From contig JAJDVY010000042.1 in NCBI GenBank assembly GCA_022825885.1, positions 1 to 64,000 of the forward strand: DNA of 64,000 nucleotides. Reading direction: 5' to 3'. Shown one piece after another: positions 54,934 to 63,662 of this stretch. This DNA comes from Nitrospirales bacterium. Lineage in GTDB: Bacteria; Nitrospirota; Nitrospiria; Nitrospirales; UBA8639. The stretch's first letter is position 1. Each line of letters opens with the position of its first letter. The translations under genes and the position numbers were made by a program. Under the pieces are notes generated by a model, which made no database searches, was not told the DNA's origin, and saw nothing but the letters and a program-made list of their open reading frames with translations.

Positions 54934-55875
54934 TCAGTCGAATAACGACGTGACTGACTGCTCCTTGTGGATTCGCTTGATAGCTTCCCCCAGAAGGGGA
55001 GCCACTGACAGGATCCGGATTTTCGAACATACCTGATCTTTGCCCTGTAGGGCAATCGAATTTGTGGCCACCACTTGCGCCAGCGCGGATTGTTCAATCC
55101 GTTCGATTGCGGGACCGGACAACACTGGATGAGTGCATACGCCCCAAACCATGGAGGCCCCTTTCTCTACGCAGGCATTGGCCGTTTCCACGATCGTGCC
55201 GGCCGTATCGATCATATCATCCAGCAATAAGACGTGGCGGCCCTGTACGTCTCCGATAATATTCATGACTTGCGCCTGATTGGGCCCTTCCCGGCGCTTA
55301 TCGACGATCGCCAGGTTCGCTTCCAACCGTTTGGCAAACGCCCTGGCGCGTTCGACCCCGCCGGCATCCGGCGACACCACGGCCACGTCCTGCAAGTGAC
55401 TTTTCTTGACGTAATCCAACAGGACCGGCCTGGCATACAGATGGTCTACCGGGATATTGAAAAACCCTTGAATGGGCCCCGCGTGCAAATCCATGGTCAA
55501 CACTCGATGCGCCCCCGCCGTGGTAATCAGATCAGCCATCAGCTTGGCGCTGATCGGCACCCGTGGCTGGTCTTTTCGATCCTGGCGTGCATAGCCGAAG
55601 TACGGAATCACGGCCGTAATCCGGTAAGCGGAGGACCGCTTCAACGCATCCAACATGATCAACAGTTCCATGACGGACGTATTGACCGGGTGACAACAGG
55701 ATTGAATGACGAAGACGTCCGCACCTCGCACGTTTTCCTCGACTTTGACGCGGATTTCACCATCGCTGAAGGTCGAAACCACCGCCCGAGACAGCGGCAC
55801 GCCCATATAGTCGCTCATCTCGTTGGTCAGAAGCGGGTTGGAGTTTCCAGCAAACAGTTTCAGGTCATCGGTCAT
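54934..55875 (-). CDS. prs: Ribose-phosphate pyrophosphokinase
   Basis: A 313-residue PRPP synthase. FSDGEIRVKVEENVRG, YFGYARQDRKDQPR, DLHAGPIQGFF and the PRPP loop VLLLDDMIDTAGTI are present. A near-consensus promoter lies at 55966-55994 within the ispE 3' end. Confidence 0.97.
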   Translation of the reverse strand: MTDDLKLFAGNSNPLLTNEMSDYMGVPLSRAVVSTFSDGEIRVKVEENVRGADVFVIQSCCHPVNTSVMELLIMLDALKRSSAYRITAVIPYFGYARQDRKDQPRVPISAKLMADLITTAGAHRVLTMDLHAGPIQGFFNIPVDHLYARPVLLDYVKKSHLQDVAVVSPDAGGVERARAFAKRLEANLAIVDKRREGPNQAQVMNIIGDVQGRHVLLLDDMIDTAGTIVETANACVEKGASMVWGVCTHPVLSGPAIERIEQSALAQVVATNSIALQGKDQVCSKIRILSVAPLLGEAIKRIHKEQSVTSLFD

Positions 55876-55965
55876 GGGCGCTATTCCAGTGTGCGAAGTT
55901 TGTCCCAGCGGTCTTTAGCGGAGATCCGGATTAAGAGAAGACGGGAGCGAATCCTGGACCGGTAC

Positions 55966-55994
55966 TATTTAGGGCATCCTCATATGGTTGTCAA
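55966..55994 (-). promoter_or_regulatory. Near-consensus promoter of prs
   Basis: On the minus strand, TTGACA, 17-bp spacer, TAAATA. The -35 box overlaps the ispE stop codon. Confidence 0.65.
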
Positions 55995-56956
55995 CAACCT
56001 GACTGTTTCGCACTGGTCTTGCCGGCCGCGTCAGAAGATGGTATCCCGGCTTTCGAGGTCCGCTCCAATACACCACCCTGGAGAGAAGGGACGACGGCAA
56101 CCCAATACTCCGGGCTCTCGGCAAACACCGCTTTGGCACGGATGGCCTCGGCCTGCTCTTGAAACACGCCGAACATGGTTGCTCCGCTGCCCGATAATAG
56201 CGCCCCTTCCGCTCCCATCGTCAATAATGCGCTCTTGATATCGGCCAATGCGGGATAGTCGTCGAATAGCGCCGCCTCAAAATCATTCTCCATCCGCGCC
56301 AGGATGCCGCGCCAGGACACGATAGACGCCCGTTCAATCGATTCCAAGGCTTCGGGCAGGACGGGAATCGTCTGCCGCACCTCATCCAGACGTCTGAACG
56401 CCTGAGCCGTGTTGATCGGAAACCCCGGATTCACCAGCACGATCCACCGGACGCCGTCCAGAGTTTTTGGAATCATCCGTTGGCCCCAGCCATGCACCAC
56501 GGCGGTCGGCGATTCCATGAAAAAGGGCACGTCGCTCCCCAGAGTCTGCCCCAGAGCGGCCATGTCGCCGGTGGTCCAGCCGAGATCCAACAGACGATTG
56601 AGGCCCATAATCGTCGCCGCGGCGTCACTGCTCCCGCCGCCTAACCCCGCCTCCACCGGAATCTTCTTGACCAACTTCAAGGCCACCCCCGTGGAGACAC
56701 CCGCCCGTTGCAACACCAGTTCGGCTGCGCGATACGCCAGATTGCCGGTCGGCACCGGCAGGGTCTTCTCCGAACACTCAAGATGAAGCCCTTCAAACGC
56801 GTCAGTGACACGAATCGTCAACTCATCCGTCACCCCGACCGTTTGCATGAACGACCACAGGGCATGATACCCATCGGGCCGTCGATCAAAAATCTTGAGA
56901 ATGAGGTTGACCTTGGCCGGTGGATGCACCAGCAGGGACCGGTCCACGCTACCCAT
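55991..56956 (-). CDS. ispE: 4-diphosphocytidyl-methylerythritol kinase
   Basis: A 321-residue GHMP kinase of the MEP isoprenoid pathway. The N-terminal PPAKVNLILKIFDRRPDGYH, the ATP loop PVEAGLGGGSSDAAATI near 98 and LLSGSGATMFGVF are diagnostic. Confidence 0.96.
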   Translation of the reverse strand: MGSVDRSLLVHPPAKVNLILKIFDRRPDGYHALWSFMQTVGVTDELTIRVTDAFEGLHLECSEKTLPVPTGNLAYRAAELVLQRAGVSTGVALKLVKKIPVEAGLGGGSSDAAATIMGLNRLLDLGWTTGDMAALGQTLGSDVPFFMESPTAVVHGWGQRMIPKTLDGVRWIVLVNPGFPINTAQAFRRLDEVRQTIPVLPEALESIERASIVSWRGILARMENDFEAALFDDYPALADIKSALLTMGAEGALLSGSGATMFGVFQEQAEAIRAKAVFAESPEYWVAVVPSLQGGVLERTSKAGIPSSDAAGKTSAKQSGC

Positions 56957-57020
56957 GAGGTACTCTTAGCAATCCGCCCGGCTCGTCCGCAACAACGTGA
57001 CAGCTTCTATCCTCAGGCGA

Positions 57021-58232
57021 TCAGTCGAATACGGAGGGCATCTGAAAAATCGGCAGATACATGGCCACGACAATAAACCCGATGCCGATCCCCAATACGA
57101 CGATCATCAGCGGCTCCAGGACCGCGGTGAACGCGGCAACATCGCGGTCCACTTCACGCTCATAGAGGTCGGCGACGTTTCCCAAGGCCGTATCGAGACT
57201 GCCCGTGGCCTCACCGACCCCGACCATGTTGGAGACCAGACGGGGAAACATTCCAGATCGTTCCAGCGGGTCGGCCAGCGTGTGACCTTCGCGAATACTC
57301 GAACGGGCTTCCTCCAACGCCCAGGCCATAAGCTGTAACCCTGACACCTTTTGGGCAATTTCCAGACTGCGCAAGATAGGCACGCCGCTTCCCAGGAGCA
57401 CACTGAGCGTCCGCGCGACGTGAACCACGGCCACGTTTCGCCGCAGTTTCCCCAGCAACGGGAGACGAAGCACGACGTGTTCGATCATCCGTTGCCCGGA
57501 CCGGGTTTTCGCCCACAGGCGTCCTCCTATGCCCATACCGATCATTCCGATGAGTGCCGACACCCATTGCTCCTGGAGCCATCGACTCAACGCCAGCACG
57601 ACGGCCGTGGGCCAAGGCAGCGCGTCGCCCCAATCGGCAAACATGGTGGCGAACATGGGGATCACCCAAATGAGCAACACCCAGAGCACGAGCAAGGCCA
57701 CACTCACCACCAGCAGGGGATAGGCCAACGCCAGCTTCACCTGTTGCCTGAGCCGTACCACTTTATCCAAGTGCACGGCCAACCGGCCGAACGTCTTATC
57801 CAGGGTTCCACTTTCCTCCCCGGCCTCAACCATACTCACGTACCAGGGCGTGAACACCGTGGGGTGCCCCTGAAGCGCATCGGCCAGCGATGATCCCGAC
57901 TCCACCTTCTGCTTCACCGCACGGAGTACCGCTTGGAAGGCCGGAGCCGACGTTTGCGTCGCCAGCATGTCGAGGCTCTGCACAAGGGGAACTCCGGCAT
58001 TGATCAAGGCTTCGAGTTGATAGGTCACGACCATCACGTCGTTTTGAGAGACGCGGGCCGTTCCCGGGAATGACCACCCTTCGATGGAGCGTGAGGATTT
58101 TTCCCGGATACGGGTTACATACAGATCTTGCCGGCGGAGAGCCCGCAGGGCGGCGTCTTGGTCCACGGCCTCCAGTTCTCCCTGCCGGGCTCCACCCTGG
58201 CGGGTTTTCACGCGATATACGAACGTCGGCAT
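57021..58232 (-). CDS. Type II secretion/type IV pilus inner-membrane protein (GspF/PilC)
   Basis: A 403-residue protein with two GspF domains (about 70-190 and 270-395) and three membrane segments (ALAYPLLVVSVALLVLWVLL; a second near 220; a C-terminal LMIVVLGIGIGFIVVAMYLP). It forms the platform for pilin or pseudopilin assembly. The ATG at 58232 gives MPTFVYRVKTRQG; a TTG at 58277 overlapping the ATPase stop is the alternative. Confidence 0.93.
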   Translation of the reverse strand: MPTFVYRVKTRQGGARQGELEAVDQDAALRALRRQDLYVTRIREKSSRSIEGWSFPGTARVSQNDVMVVTYQLEALINAGVPLVQSLDMLATQTSAPAFQAVLRAVKQKVESGSSLADALQGHPTVFTPWYVSMVEAGEESGTLDKTFGRLAVHLDKVVRLRQQVKLALAYPLLVVSVALLVLWVLLIWVIPMFATMFADWGDALPWPTAVVLALSRWLQEQWVSALIGMIGMGIGGRLWAKTRSGQRMIEHVVLRLPLLGKLRRNVAVVHVARTLSVLLGSGVPILRSLEIAQKVSGLQLMAWALEEARSSIREGHTLADPLERSGMFPRLVSNMVGVGEATGSLDTALGNVADLYEREVDRDVAAFTAVLEPLMIVVLGIGIGFIVVAMYLPIFQMPSVFD

Positions 58233-58273
58233 GATCAAGTGCGGCTCAAGGAACCGGCTTTCTCCTTCCGAAG

Positions 58274-60088
58274 TCAATCCTCGGTGGATACACTCACCAC
58301 CTCTTCAATCGTCGTGAGACCTTGCTTGATTTTGTCCAATCCACTTCGTCGAATGGTTTTCAAGCCGTCGGCCAGTGCTTGTTGCTTGAGTTGATCGGCG
58401 GTCTGGCGTTCAAGAGTCCGCGATCGAAAACGCTCGGAGATTGGCAAGACCTCAAACAGACCGATACGGCCTTTATAGCCTGTTCCATGACACGTGGTAC
58501 AGCCCTGCCCGCGTACCGGCACGAGGGCCGGCGTCTCCGCGTCGGTGAATCCCAACTCGCGAAGCTGTTCCCTCGAAAAACGATCGTCCGGCCGGGGACA
58601 ATCAGGGCAGATCCGACGCACAAGCCGCTGCGCCACGATGACACTGACCGACGACGCCACCATAAAGGGATCGACACCCATGTCGAGCAACCGCGTCACC
58701 GCCCGAACCGCATCATGGGTATGCAACGTGGACAACACCCGATGCCCGGTCAAGGCAGCCCGGATCGCAATTTGCGCGGTTTCCAAGTCACGGACCTCGC
58801 CGACCATCATGATATCCGGGTCCTGCCGCAGAAACGCCCTCAGGATCTGCGCAAACCCCAGACCGATCTCTTCCTTGATCTGGACTTGCGTGAGACCGGT
58901 GAAATGATATTCCACCGGATCTTCGACCGTGACGATATTCACGTCAGGCGTGTTCAACACTTGCAGCGCCGAATACAGCGTCGTGGTCTTTCCGCTCCCC
59001 GTCGGTCCGGTCACCAGGATCATCCCATGCGGGCGTTCCAGGGCCGCGAGAAAGGTCTCAGCATCGTTCGCATCCAACCCCAAGGCCGGCAGATCGACCA
59101 GTTGACCGGCCCGGTTCAGCAACCGAAGCACGGCTTTCTCCCCGTGCAGGGAAGGCAGCACCGAAAGGCGAACGTCAATGGTCCGTTGCGATCCCAACTC
59201 CAACGTCAGGCGTCCATCCTGCGGAAGACGGCGTTCGGCGATATCCAGATGCGAAAGAATCTTGAGCCGAGAGATCACGGCGTTCCGCAACCCCAGGGAA
59301 TAGGTCATCGCCGTATGCAGCACACCGTCCAGCCGGAACCGCACGCGCACCGCGCTCTCGCAGGGTTCCAAATGCACGTCACTCACGCCCGTGCCGGCCG
59401 CACGATCGAGAATCGTCTGCACCAACCGGGCGACGGGAGATTCCTCTTCCACCAACGCCTCGGCACCTGCTTCCGGCTGCGCGTACCGCAGGCTCGACGA
59501 CGCCTTGTCCAACAACGACGTCATCTCCTCGGATTGCAGGATTGAATCAACGGTGTGGACGCGGAACCCGGTTTCGCTGGAATGGAAGGATACGGGGGCA
59601 GAGGCAGGGTCGTCAGGCGTGTTCGCCGGCGTGGATGAGCCGTCGCGTCGATTCCCATCCTGCCCCTGGTACAACGCCTGCACGCATTGACGGATGTCGG
59701 CTTCCAGCGCAATCACCGGAACCACTTGCAACCCGGTACGAAACCGGACCTCATCCAACACGTGCAGGTTGGCCGGGTCAGCCAGGGCAACCGTCAATCG
59801 CCGGCCGACTTGATTCACCGGCACAGCCATGTGTTGGCGGGCCCAAGCCTCGGGAACGAAATTCGCGATCTGCGGAGAAACGTCGGTAGGGAAGGGATGC
59901 GCCGTGGCCAATCCATACTGCTGGCCCAGAAACTTCAGTAACGTTTCTTCGGAAATAACGCGCCGTTCACAGAGAATTTGCCCGAGGGGTTGGCGGGTCT
60001 CCTGCTGTCGAGTCAACGCTTCTCGTAATTGCACAGAGGTCACACATCCGGCATCAAGCAGTAATTGACCCAGCCGGGTATGCAGCAT
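58274..60088 (-). CDS. Type II secretion/type IV pilus ATPase (GspE/PilB)
   Basis: A 604-residue assembly ATPase. The N-terminal MshEN/GspE_N domain (RLGQLLLDAGCVTSVQLREA) is a known c-di-GMP-binding fold in relatives. Walker A GPTGSGKTT starts at residue 361. The zinc tetracysteine is CPDC...CTTCHGTGYKGR. No pilin, prepilin peptidase or secretin gene lies beside this ATPase-platform pair. Confidence 0.93.
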   Translation of the reverse strand: MLHTRLGQLLLDAGCVTSVQLREALTRQQETRQPLGQILCERRVISEETLLKFLGQQYGLATAHPFPTDVSPQIANFVPEAWARQHMAVPVNQVGRRLTVALADPANLHVLDEVRFRTGLQVVPVIALEADIRQCVQALYQGQDGNRRDGSSTPANTPDDPASAPVSFHSSETGFRVHTVDSILQSEEMTSLLDKASSSLRYAQPEAGAEALVEEESPVARLVQTILDRAAGTGVSDVHLEPCESAVRVRFRLDGVLHTAMTYSLGLRNAVISRLKILSHLDIAERRLPQDGRLTLELGSQRTIDVRLSVLPSLHGEKAVLRLLNRAGQLVDLPALGLDANDAETFLAALERPHGMILVTGPTGSGKTTTLYSALQVLNTPDVNIVTVEDPVEYHFTGLTQVQIKEEIGLGFAQILRAFLRQDPDIMMVGEVRDLETAQIAIRAALTGHRVLSTLHTHDAVRAVTRLLDMGVDPFMVASSVSVIVAQRLVRRICPDCPRPDDRFSREQLRELGFTDAETPALVPVRGQGCTTCHGTGYKGRIGLFEVLPISERFRSRTLERQTADQLKQQALADGLKTIRRSGLDKIKQGLTTIEEVVSVSTED

Positions 60089-60116
60089 AAGACCCCACCA
60101 CGAAACGCGGAATTCC

Positions 60117-60725
60117 TTACGAATTCTCTGCGTTGTTCAACTGACTCACTCCGCGGAAAATATAATGCATGCCGGAAAGGACGGTCAGCAGACTCATTGT
60201 CAATAACAGGGGGAACAGCAGAACGGGGTTCAGACCTTGGGAAATCAAGGCAAGGACCAGGATCATATAGCTCACCTGAAACAGGGTCGTGGCCTTACCC
60301 AACACCGTGGGCGAGGCATCGATGACCGTACTGGTCAGGTGGGCCAACAGCGTGCCGGTGAGCAAAATCGCATCACGACTCACCACTAGGATAACGCTCC
60401 ACACCGGCACCATGTCCAAAAAAGAAAACGTCACAAACGTCGTCATAAGTAACAGCTTATCCGCCAGTGGGTCGAGATAGGCCCCAAACCGCGTTTTCTG
60501 ATTCGCCATACGGGCGATCGTGCCGTCCAGAGCATCGGTCAGCGCCGCGATTATCAGCGTCACCAAGGCATACTCCACGTGCTCGTAGATCAATAACCCG
60601 ACAATGAGCGGGATCAACAAGATCCGGAGTATGGTGAGACTATTCGGGATGTTCAGCGGGACCACGCCACCAATAGAGAAACGGGCATCCATGACATCCG
60701 GAGCTGATCCTTGTTTGGAAATCAC
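60117..60725 (-). CDS. pgsA: CDP-diacylglycerol-glycerol-3-phosphate phosphatidyltransferase
   Basis: A 202-residue membrane enzyme of phosphatidylglycerol synthesis. The CDP-alcohol motif DALDGTIARMANQKTRFGAY then LDPLAD gives the D-G-x2-A-R-x8-G-x3-D-x3-D pattern. GTG at 60725 has GGAGG six bases upstream, better than the ATG at 60692. Confidence 0.94.
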   Translation of the reverse strand: MISKQGSAPDVMDARFSIGGVVPLNIPNSLTILRILLIPLIVGLLIYEHVEYALVTLIIAALTDALDGTIARMANQKTRFGAYLDPLADKLLLMTTFVTFSFLDMVPVWSVILVVSRDAILLTGTLLAHLTSTVIDASPTVLGKATTLFQVSYMILVLALISQGLNPVLLFPLLLTMSLLTVLSGMHYIFRGVSQLNNAENS

Positions 60726-60747
60726 GGTCAACCTCCTTAGTGAAACA

Positions 60748-60776
60748 AGACTAAGGGTGAGACGTGAGTAAGTCAA
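60748..60776 (-). promoter_or_regulatory. Predicted promoter of pgsA
   Basis: On the minus strand, TTGACT, 17-bp spacer, TAGTCT, 23 bp before the GTG start. Confidence 0.5.
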
Positions 60777-60839
60777 CTGAAACACAACCATTGTGCTCAG
60801 GCCTGAAGCGTTGAGCGCAAACCCGACCGCATGGCATGG

Positions 60840-60869
60840 TTGAAGGTTCCAGTTGTCCCTCCCTATAAT
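60840..60869 (+). promoter_or_regulatory. Predicted promoter with perfect -10 box
   Basis: TTGAAG, 18-bp spacer, TATAAT. An upstream ATG of the following frame lies inside this -10 box, so translation should begin later, at 60907. Confidence 0.55.
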
Positions 60870-60906
60870 GGCCGCCTATGAAAATGAACCGAAAGGATCC
60901 ATCCGC

Positions 60907-61221
60907 ATGAGTACCTTACCGTTATCGTTCCGGTTACGAAACGCCGTCATCGAGAAGCACCAGTTGGAGGGCACCGATCCCAGCGATCGCTATTTTAACC
61001 GCCTTGTGCCGGTCACACACGTCAATCGCGGCTACACGGCCACGATGACCTACGAAGCCCTCGTAACGGAAAGCCGTGTTCACCAGACCGTGGGCGGCGC
61101 CATTACGGACATCGTGGACAAGCTTCGTCACTTGGGCTTTACGCACATGCGGACGCGGTTGAATTTCAAGGGTCAAAAATATCTCGCCGAAAAAGAATCA
61201 TGGGTTGAGTATCCCGACTGA
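60907..61221 (+). CDS. Small conserved-looking protein, function unknown
   Basis: A 104-residue soluble protein (MSTLPLSFRLRNAVIEKHQL ... WVEYPD) with mixed alpha/beta character and no signal or metal motif. The ATG at 60907 is preceded by AAAGGATCC and by the TATAAT promoter. It is alone, divergent from pgsA. Not recognised. Confidence 0.68.
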   Translation: MSTLPLSFRLRNAVIEKHQLEGTDPSDRYFNRLVPVTHVNRGYTATMTYEALVTESRVHQTVGGAITDIVDKLRHLGFTHMRTRLNFKGQKYLAEKESWVEYPD

Positions 61222-61265
61222 CCTCTTTCCTTCCCGCACGGGTTGCGCACGGCATCCCCCGGCCC

Positions 61266-62471
61266 TTACCTCTCGCCCCATTCCTGATAGATGGCGTCGT
61301 GGATCTGCGGACGGAACGCCTTGATGGCCGTATTCGTCCGGGTCGGATTCACGCGATTGGACAAAATAATCACCTCAAGGTCACAGGACGGATCAATCCA
61401 GAGAGACGTGCCCGTAAACCCCACGTGCCCGAACGCCCGTGACGAAAACCTCGTACCCGAGGATGAGGGGGCAGAAGGGGTATCCCATCCCAGACCCCAA
61501 GAAAAGGGATCTGATTGGCGATCGGTAAACTGTTTCGCAAGAGCGGCACTCAATACGCCATTCCGACCTTGTACCGCCTGAAGCCACGCGGCTGAAAGTT
61601 GGCCGACGGCGTGAGCCGTACCGAACAGTCCGGCGTGCCCGGCGCAGCCTCCCAACGCATGAGCGTTTTCATCATGCACTTCTCCGCAAAGCAAACGATT
61701 TCTCCAAAGGTCCCATTCCGTGGGGACGATGTGCGTTGAATCCTCCGTTATCGCTTCCTCACGGCTGAGAAACGCCAAAGACGAAATGCCCAGAGGCTCA
61801 TAGACTCTCCGCCGGCAATACGCAGCCAAGGACGCCCCCGCACACCGTTCGACGACCGCGCCAAGCACCATGAAACCCACGTCGCTGTACAAACTTTGAC
61901 TGCCCGGCCGATAGACAATTGGTTCACACGCGACGGCGTTCAGCAACGCGTGGATGCGTTGTCGTCGTTCTGTTTCATTCCGGGGCGGCAACCCCGAGGG
62001 CGCCAATTGTTCAAAATAAGGCCGCCAAGCCGGCAATCCCGCTCGATGTGAGAGCAGTTGCCGGAGATCGACGCCGGCGAACGGACTCCCCCGCAACTCA
62101 TCCGCCCATTGAGACACGGGCTGATCCAAGTGCAGGTGTCCATCCTGGACCAAACACAACACGGCCGTGCTCGTGGCCAGTGGTTTGGTTAAGGAAGCCA
62201 AGTCATAGATCGACTCCAGGCGGACCGGCCGGTCGTCGGGTGGAACTCCCTGAGTTCCCACGGCTTCGTGAAAGACGACGGTTCCGCGAGACCTCACCAG
62301 AGCCACCGCACCCGGGAACACTTTTTCGTTGACGGCCAGTCGAAAGGCCCGGCGGATGGCACTCATGCGAACGTGAGCCAGCGGCCTCCTTGTCGCCGTG
62401 GCGAACCCCATGTCAGCGTGGTGCGACAAGCGTCGTCGTGAAAGCGCATGGAGACAATCCTTCGTCGTCAA
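61266..62471 (-). CDS. Beta-lactamase-fold serine hydrolase (class C-like)
   Basis: A 401-residue penicillin-binding/esterase-type hydrolase. The SxxK nucleophile motif is SLTK (DLASLTKPLATST) and the second motif is YSD (SLYSDVGFMVLG). C-terminally HVGFTGTSLWIDP replaces the KTG-like block. No convincing signal peptide. Start uncertain: TTG at 62471 overlaps the yggT stop (TTGA); ATGs at 62411 or 62366 are possible. Substrate unknown. Confidence 0.87.
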   Translation of the reverse strand: MTTKDCLHALSRRRLSHHADMGFATATRRPLAHVRMSAIRRAFRLAVNEKVFPGAVALVRSRGTVVFHEAVGTQGVPPDDRPVRLESIYDLASLTKPLATSTAVLCLVQDGHLHLDQPVSQWADELRGSPFAGVDLRQLLSHRAGLPAWRPYFEQLAPSGLPPRNETERRQRIHALLNAVACEPIVYRPGSQSLYSDVGFMVLGAVVERCAGASLAAYCRRRVYEPLGISSLAFLSREEAITEDSTHIVPTEWDLWRNRLLCGEVHDENAHALGGCAGHAGLFGTAHAVGQLSAAWLQAVQGRNGVLSAALAKQFTDRQSDPFSWGLGWDTPSAPSSSGTRFSSRAFGHVGFTGTSLWIDPSCDLEVIILSNRVNPTRTNTAIKAFRPQIHDAIYQEWGER

Positions 62472-62764
62472 TGCAACCTCAAACCGATGTCCCGAATGGT
62501 TTGCACCACGGCATATTGCAGAAACATAATCAGTAAAATAGCCAAAATGGGCGAGACATCAATGCCGCCGAGGATACCCACCCTGCGTCTGATGACGATC
62601 AGGACAGGGTCGGTCGCCTTGGCGAGAAACTGAACGATCGGATTCCACGGATCAGGATTCACCCACGATATCAGGGCCCGGACGATGATCAGCCACATAT
62701 ACAGAAACAGGACCGTATCCAAGACATAGGCCAGCCCCTGGAAAATATTACCTGCGACGAACAT
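62468..62764 (-). CDS. YggT family membrane protein
   Basis: A 98-residue protein with two YggT hydrophobic segments (VLDTVLFLYMWLIIVRALIS and SPILAILLIMFLQYAV) and the SWVNPDPWNP motif. It follows yggS, the usual partner. Confidence 0.92.
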   Translation of the reverse strand: MFVAGNIFQGLAYVLDTVLFLYMWLIIVRALISWVNPDPWNPIVQFLAKATDPVLIVIRRRVGILGGIDVSPILAILLIMFLQYAVVQTIRDIGLRLH

Positions 62765-62866
62765 GGTCCCCTCTCCTCATAACGTACGGCGCTTTCCGTG
62801 TTTCATTCCGTTTACCGGAAGAAGAACGCGCATTGATGATTGCCGCGCGTGCATCGTTTCGACAAG

Positions 62867-63574
62867 TCACAGGACCGGCTGCCGTCGCGCCCCGAACAGC
62901 GCGGTGCCGACACGCACCAACGTCGCGCCTTCTTCCACCGCAATTTCAAAATCATTGGACATGCCCATGGAAAGTTCGTGCATGTGGACCCGCTGCAACG
63001 GCAGACGGCTGATCCGTTCGGCCAAATGTTTGAGTCGTTGAAAATACGGCCGCGTTCGTTCGGGGTCAGGATTCCACGGAGGCACGGTCATGAGCCCTTG
63101 CACGCACACGGACGGAAAGGCATCAATTTGCGAGACAGCCGACGGCAACGCGTCGGGCGAAAACCCGCCCTTGGATTCTTCGCCTCCAACATTGACCTCG
63201 AGCAGGATGGCTTGGGGGGTGTGCCGTTCATGCGCCCGTCGCTGAATGTCCTCGGCCTGCTCCAGGGATTCCACGGAATGAATGAGATTGAATCGCCCTA
63301 CCAGCCATTTGAGTTTTCGTCGCTGAAGCCGGCCGATAAAGTGCCACTCCACGTCCCCACGTTCACCCACCGCCTGCATCTTGGCCTCTGCTTCCTGCCA
63401 GCGATTTTCTCCGCAGATGGTCAAACCGGCCCGGATGGCATCAAGAACCCGTGGCGCTTCGACGTATTTCGTCGCCGCCACCAATCGGACGGCAGACGGG
63501 TCCCGCCCTGCGCGTTCCGCTGCGCGACGAATCCGATCTCGTGTCGTCTGAATCTTCGTCGAGAGGTCCTTCAA
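62867..63574 (-). CDS. PLP homeostasis protein YggS/PROSC
   Basis: A 235-residue PLP-binding single-domain barrel. The PLP Lys is in LVAATKYVEAP, followed by GENRWQEAEAK and WHFIGRLQRRKLKWLV, and ends in ELSMGMSNDFEIAVEEGATL then VRVGTALFG. TTG at 63574 has AAGGA seven bases upstream and gives the usual length; a TTG at 63640 would add 22 residues. Confidence 0.92.
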   Translation of the reverse strand: MKDLSTKIQTTRDRIRRAAERAGRDPSAVRLVAATKYVEAPRVLDAIRAGLTICGENRWQEAEAKMQAVGERGDVEWHFIGRLQRRKLKWLVGRFNLIHSVESLEQAEDIQRRAHERHTPQAILLEVNVGGEESKGGFSPDALPSAVSQIDAFPSVCVQGLMTVPPWNPDPERTRPYFQRLKHLAERISRLPLQRVHMHELSMGMSNDFEIAVEEGATLVRVGTALFGARRQPVL

Positions 63575-63662
63575 CGGTACGTCCTTGAAAACGCGGTCCC
63601 CAGGATACGTCGACAGCCAGGACGCTCTGATTGACGGCAATGGGGGGATCCATGGCCATCAA

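Noticed and set aside
58322-59545. 407-codon plus-strand frame opposite the PilB/GspE ATPase
   Set aside because: Shadow frame; Walker A and tetracysteine motifs lie on the minus strand.
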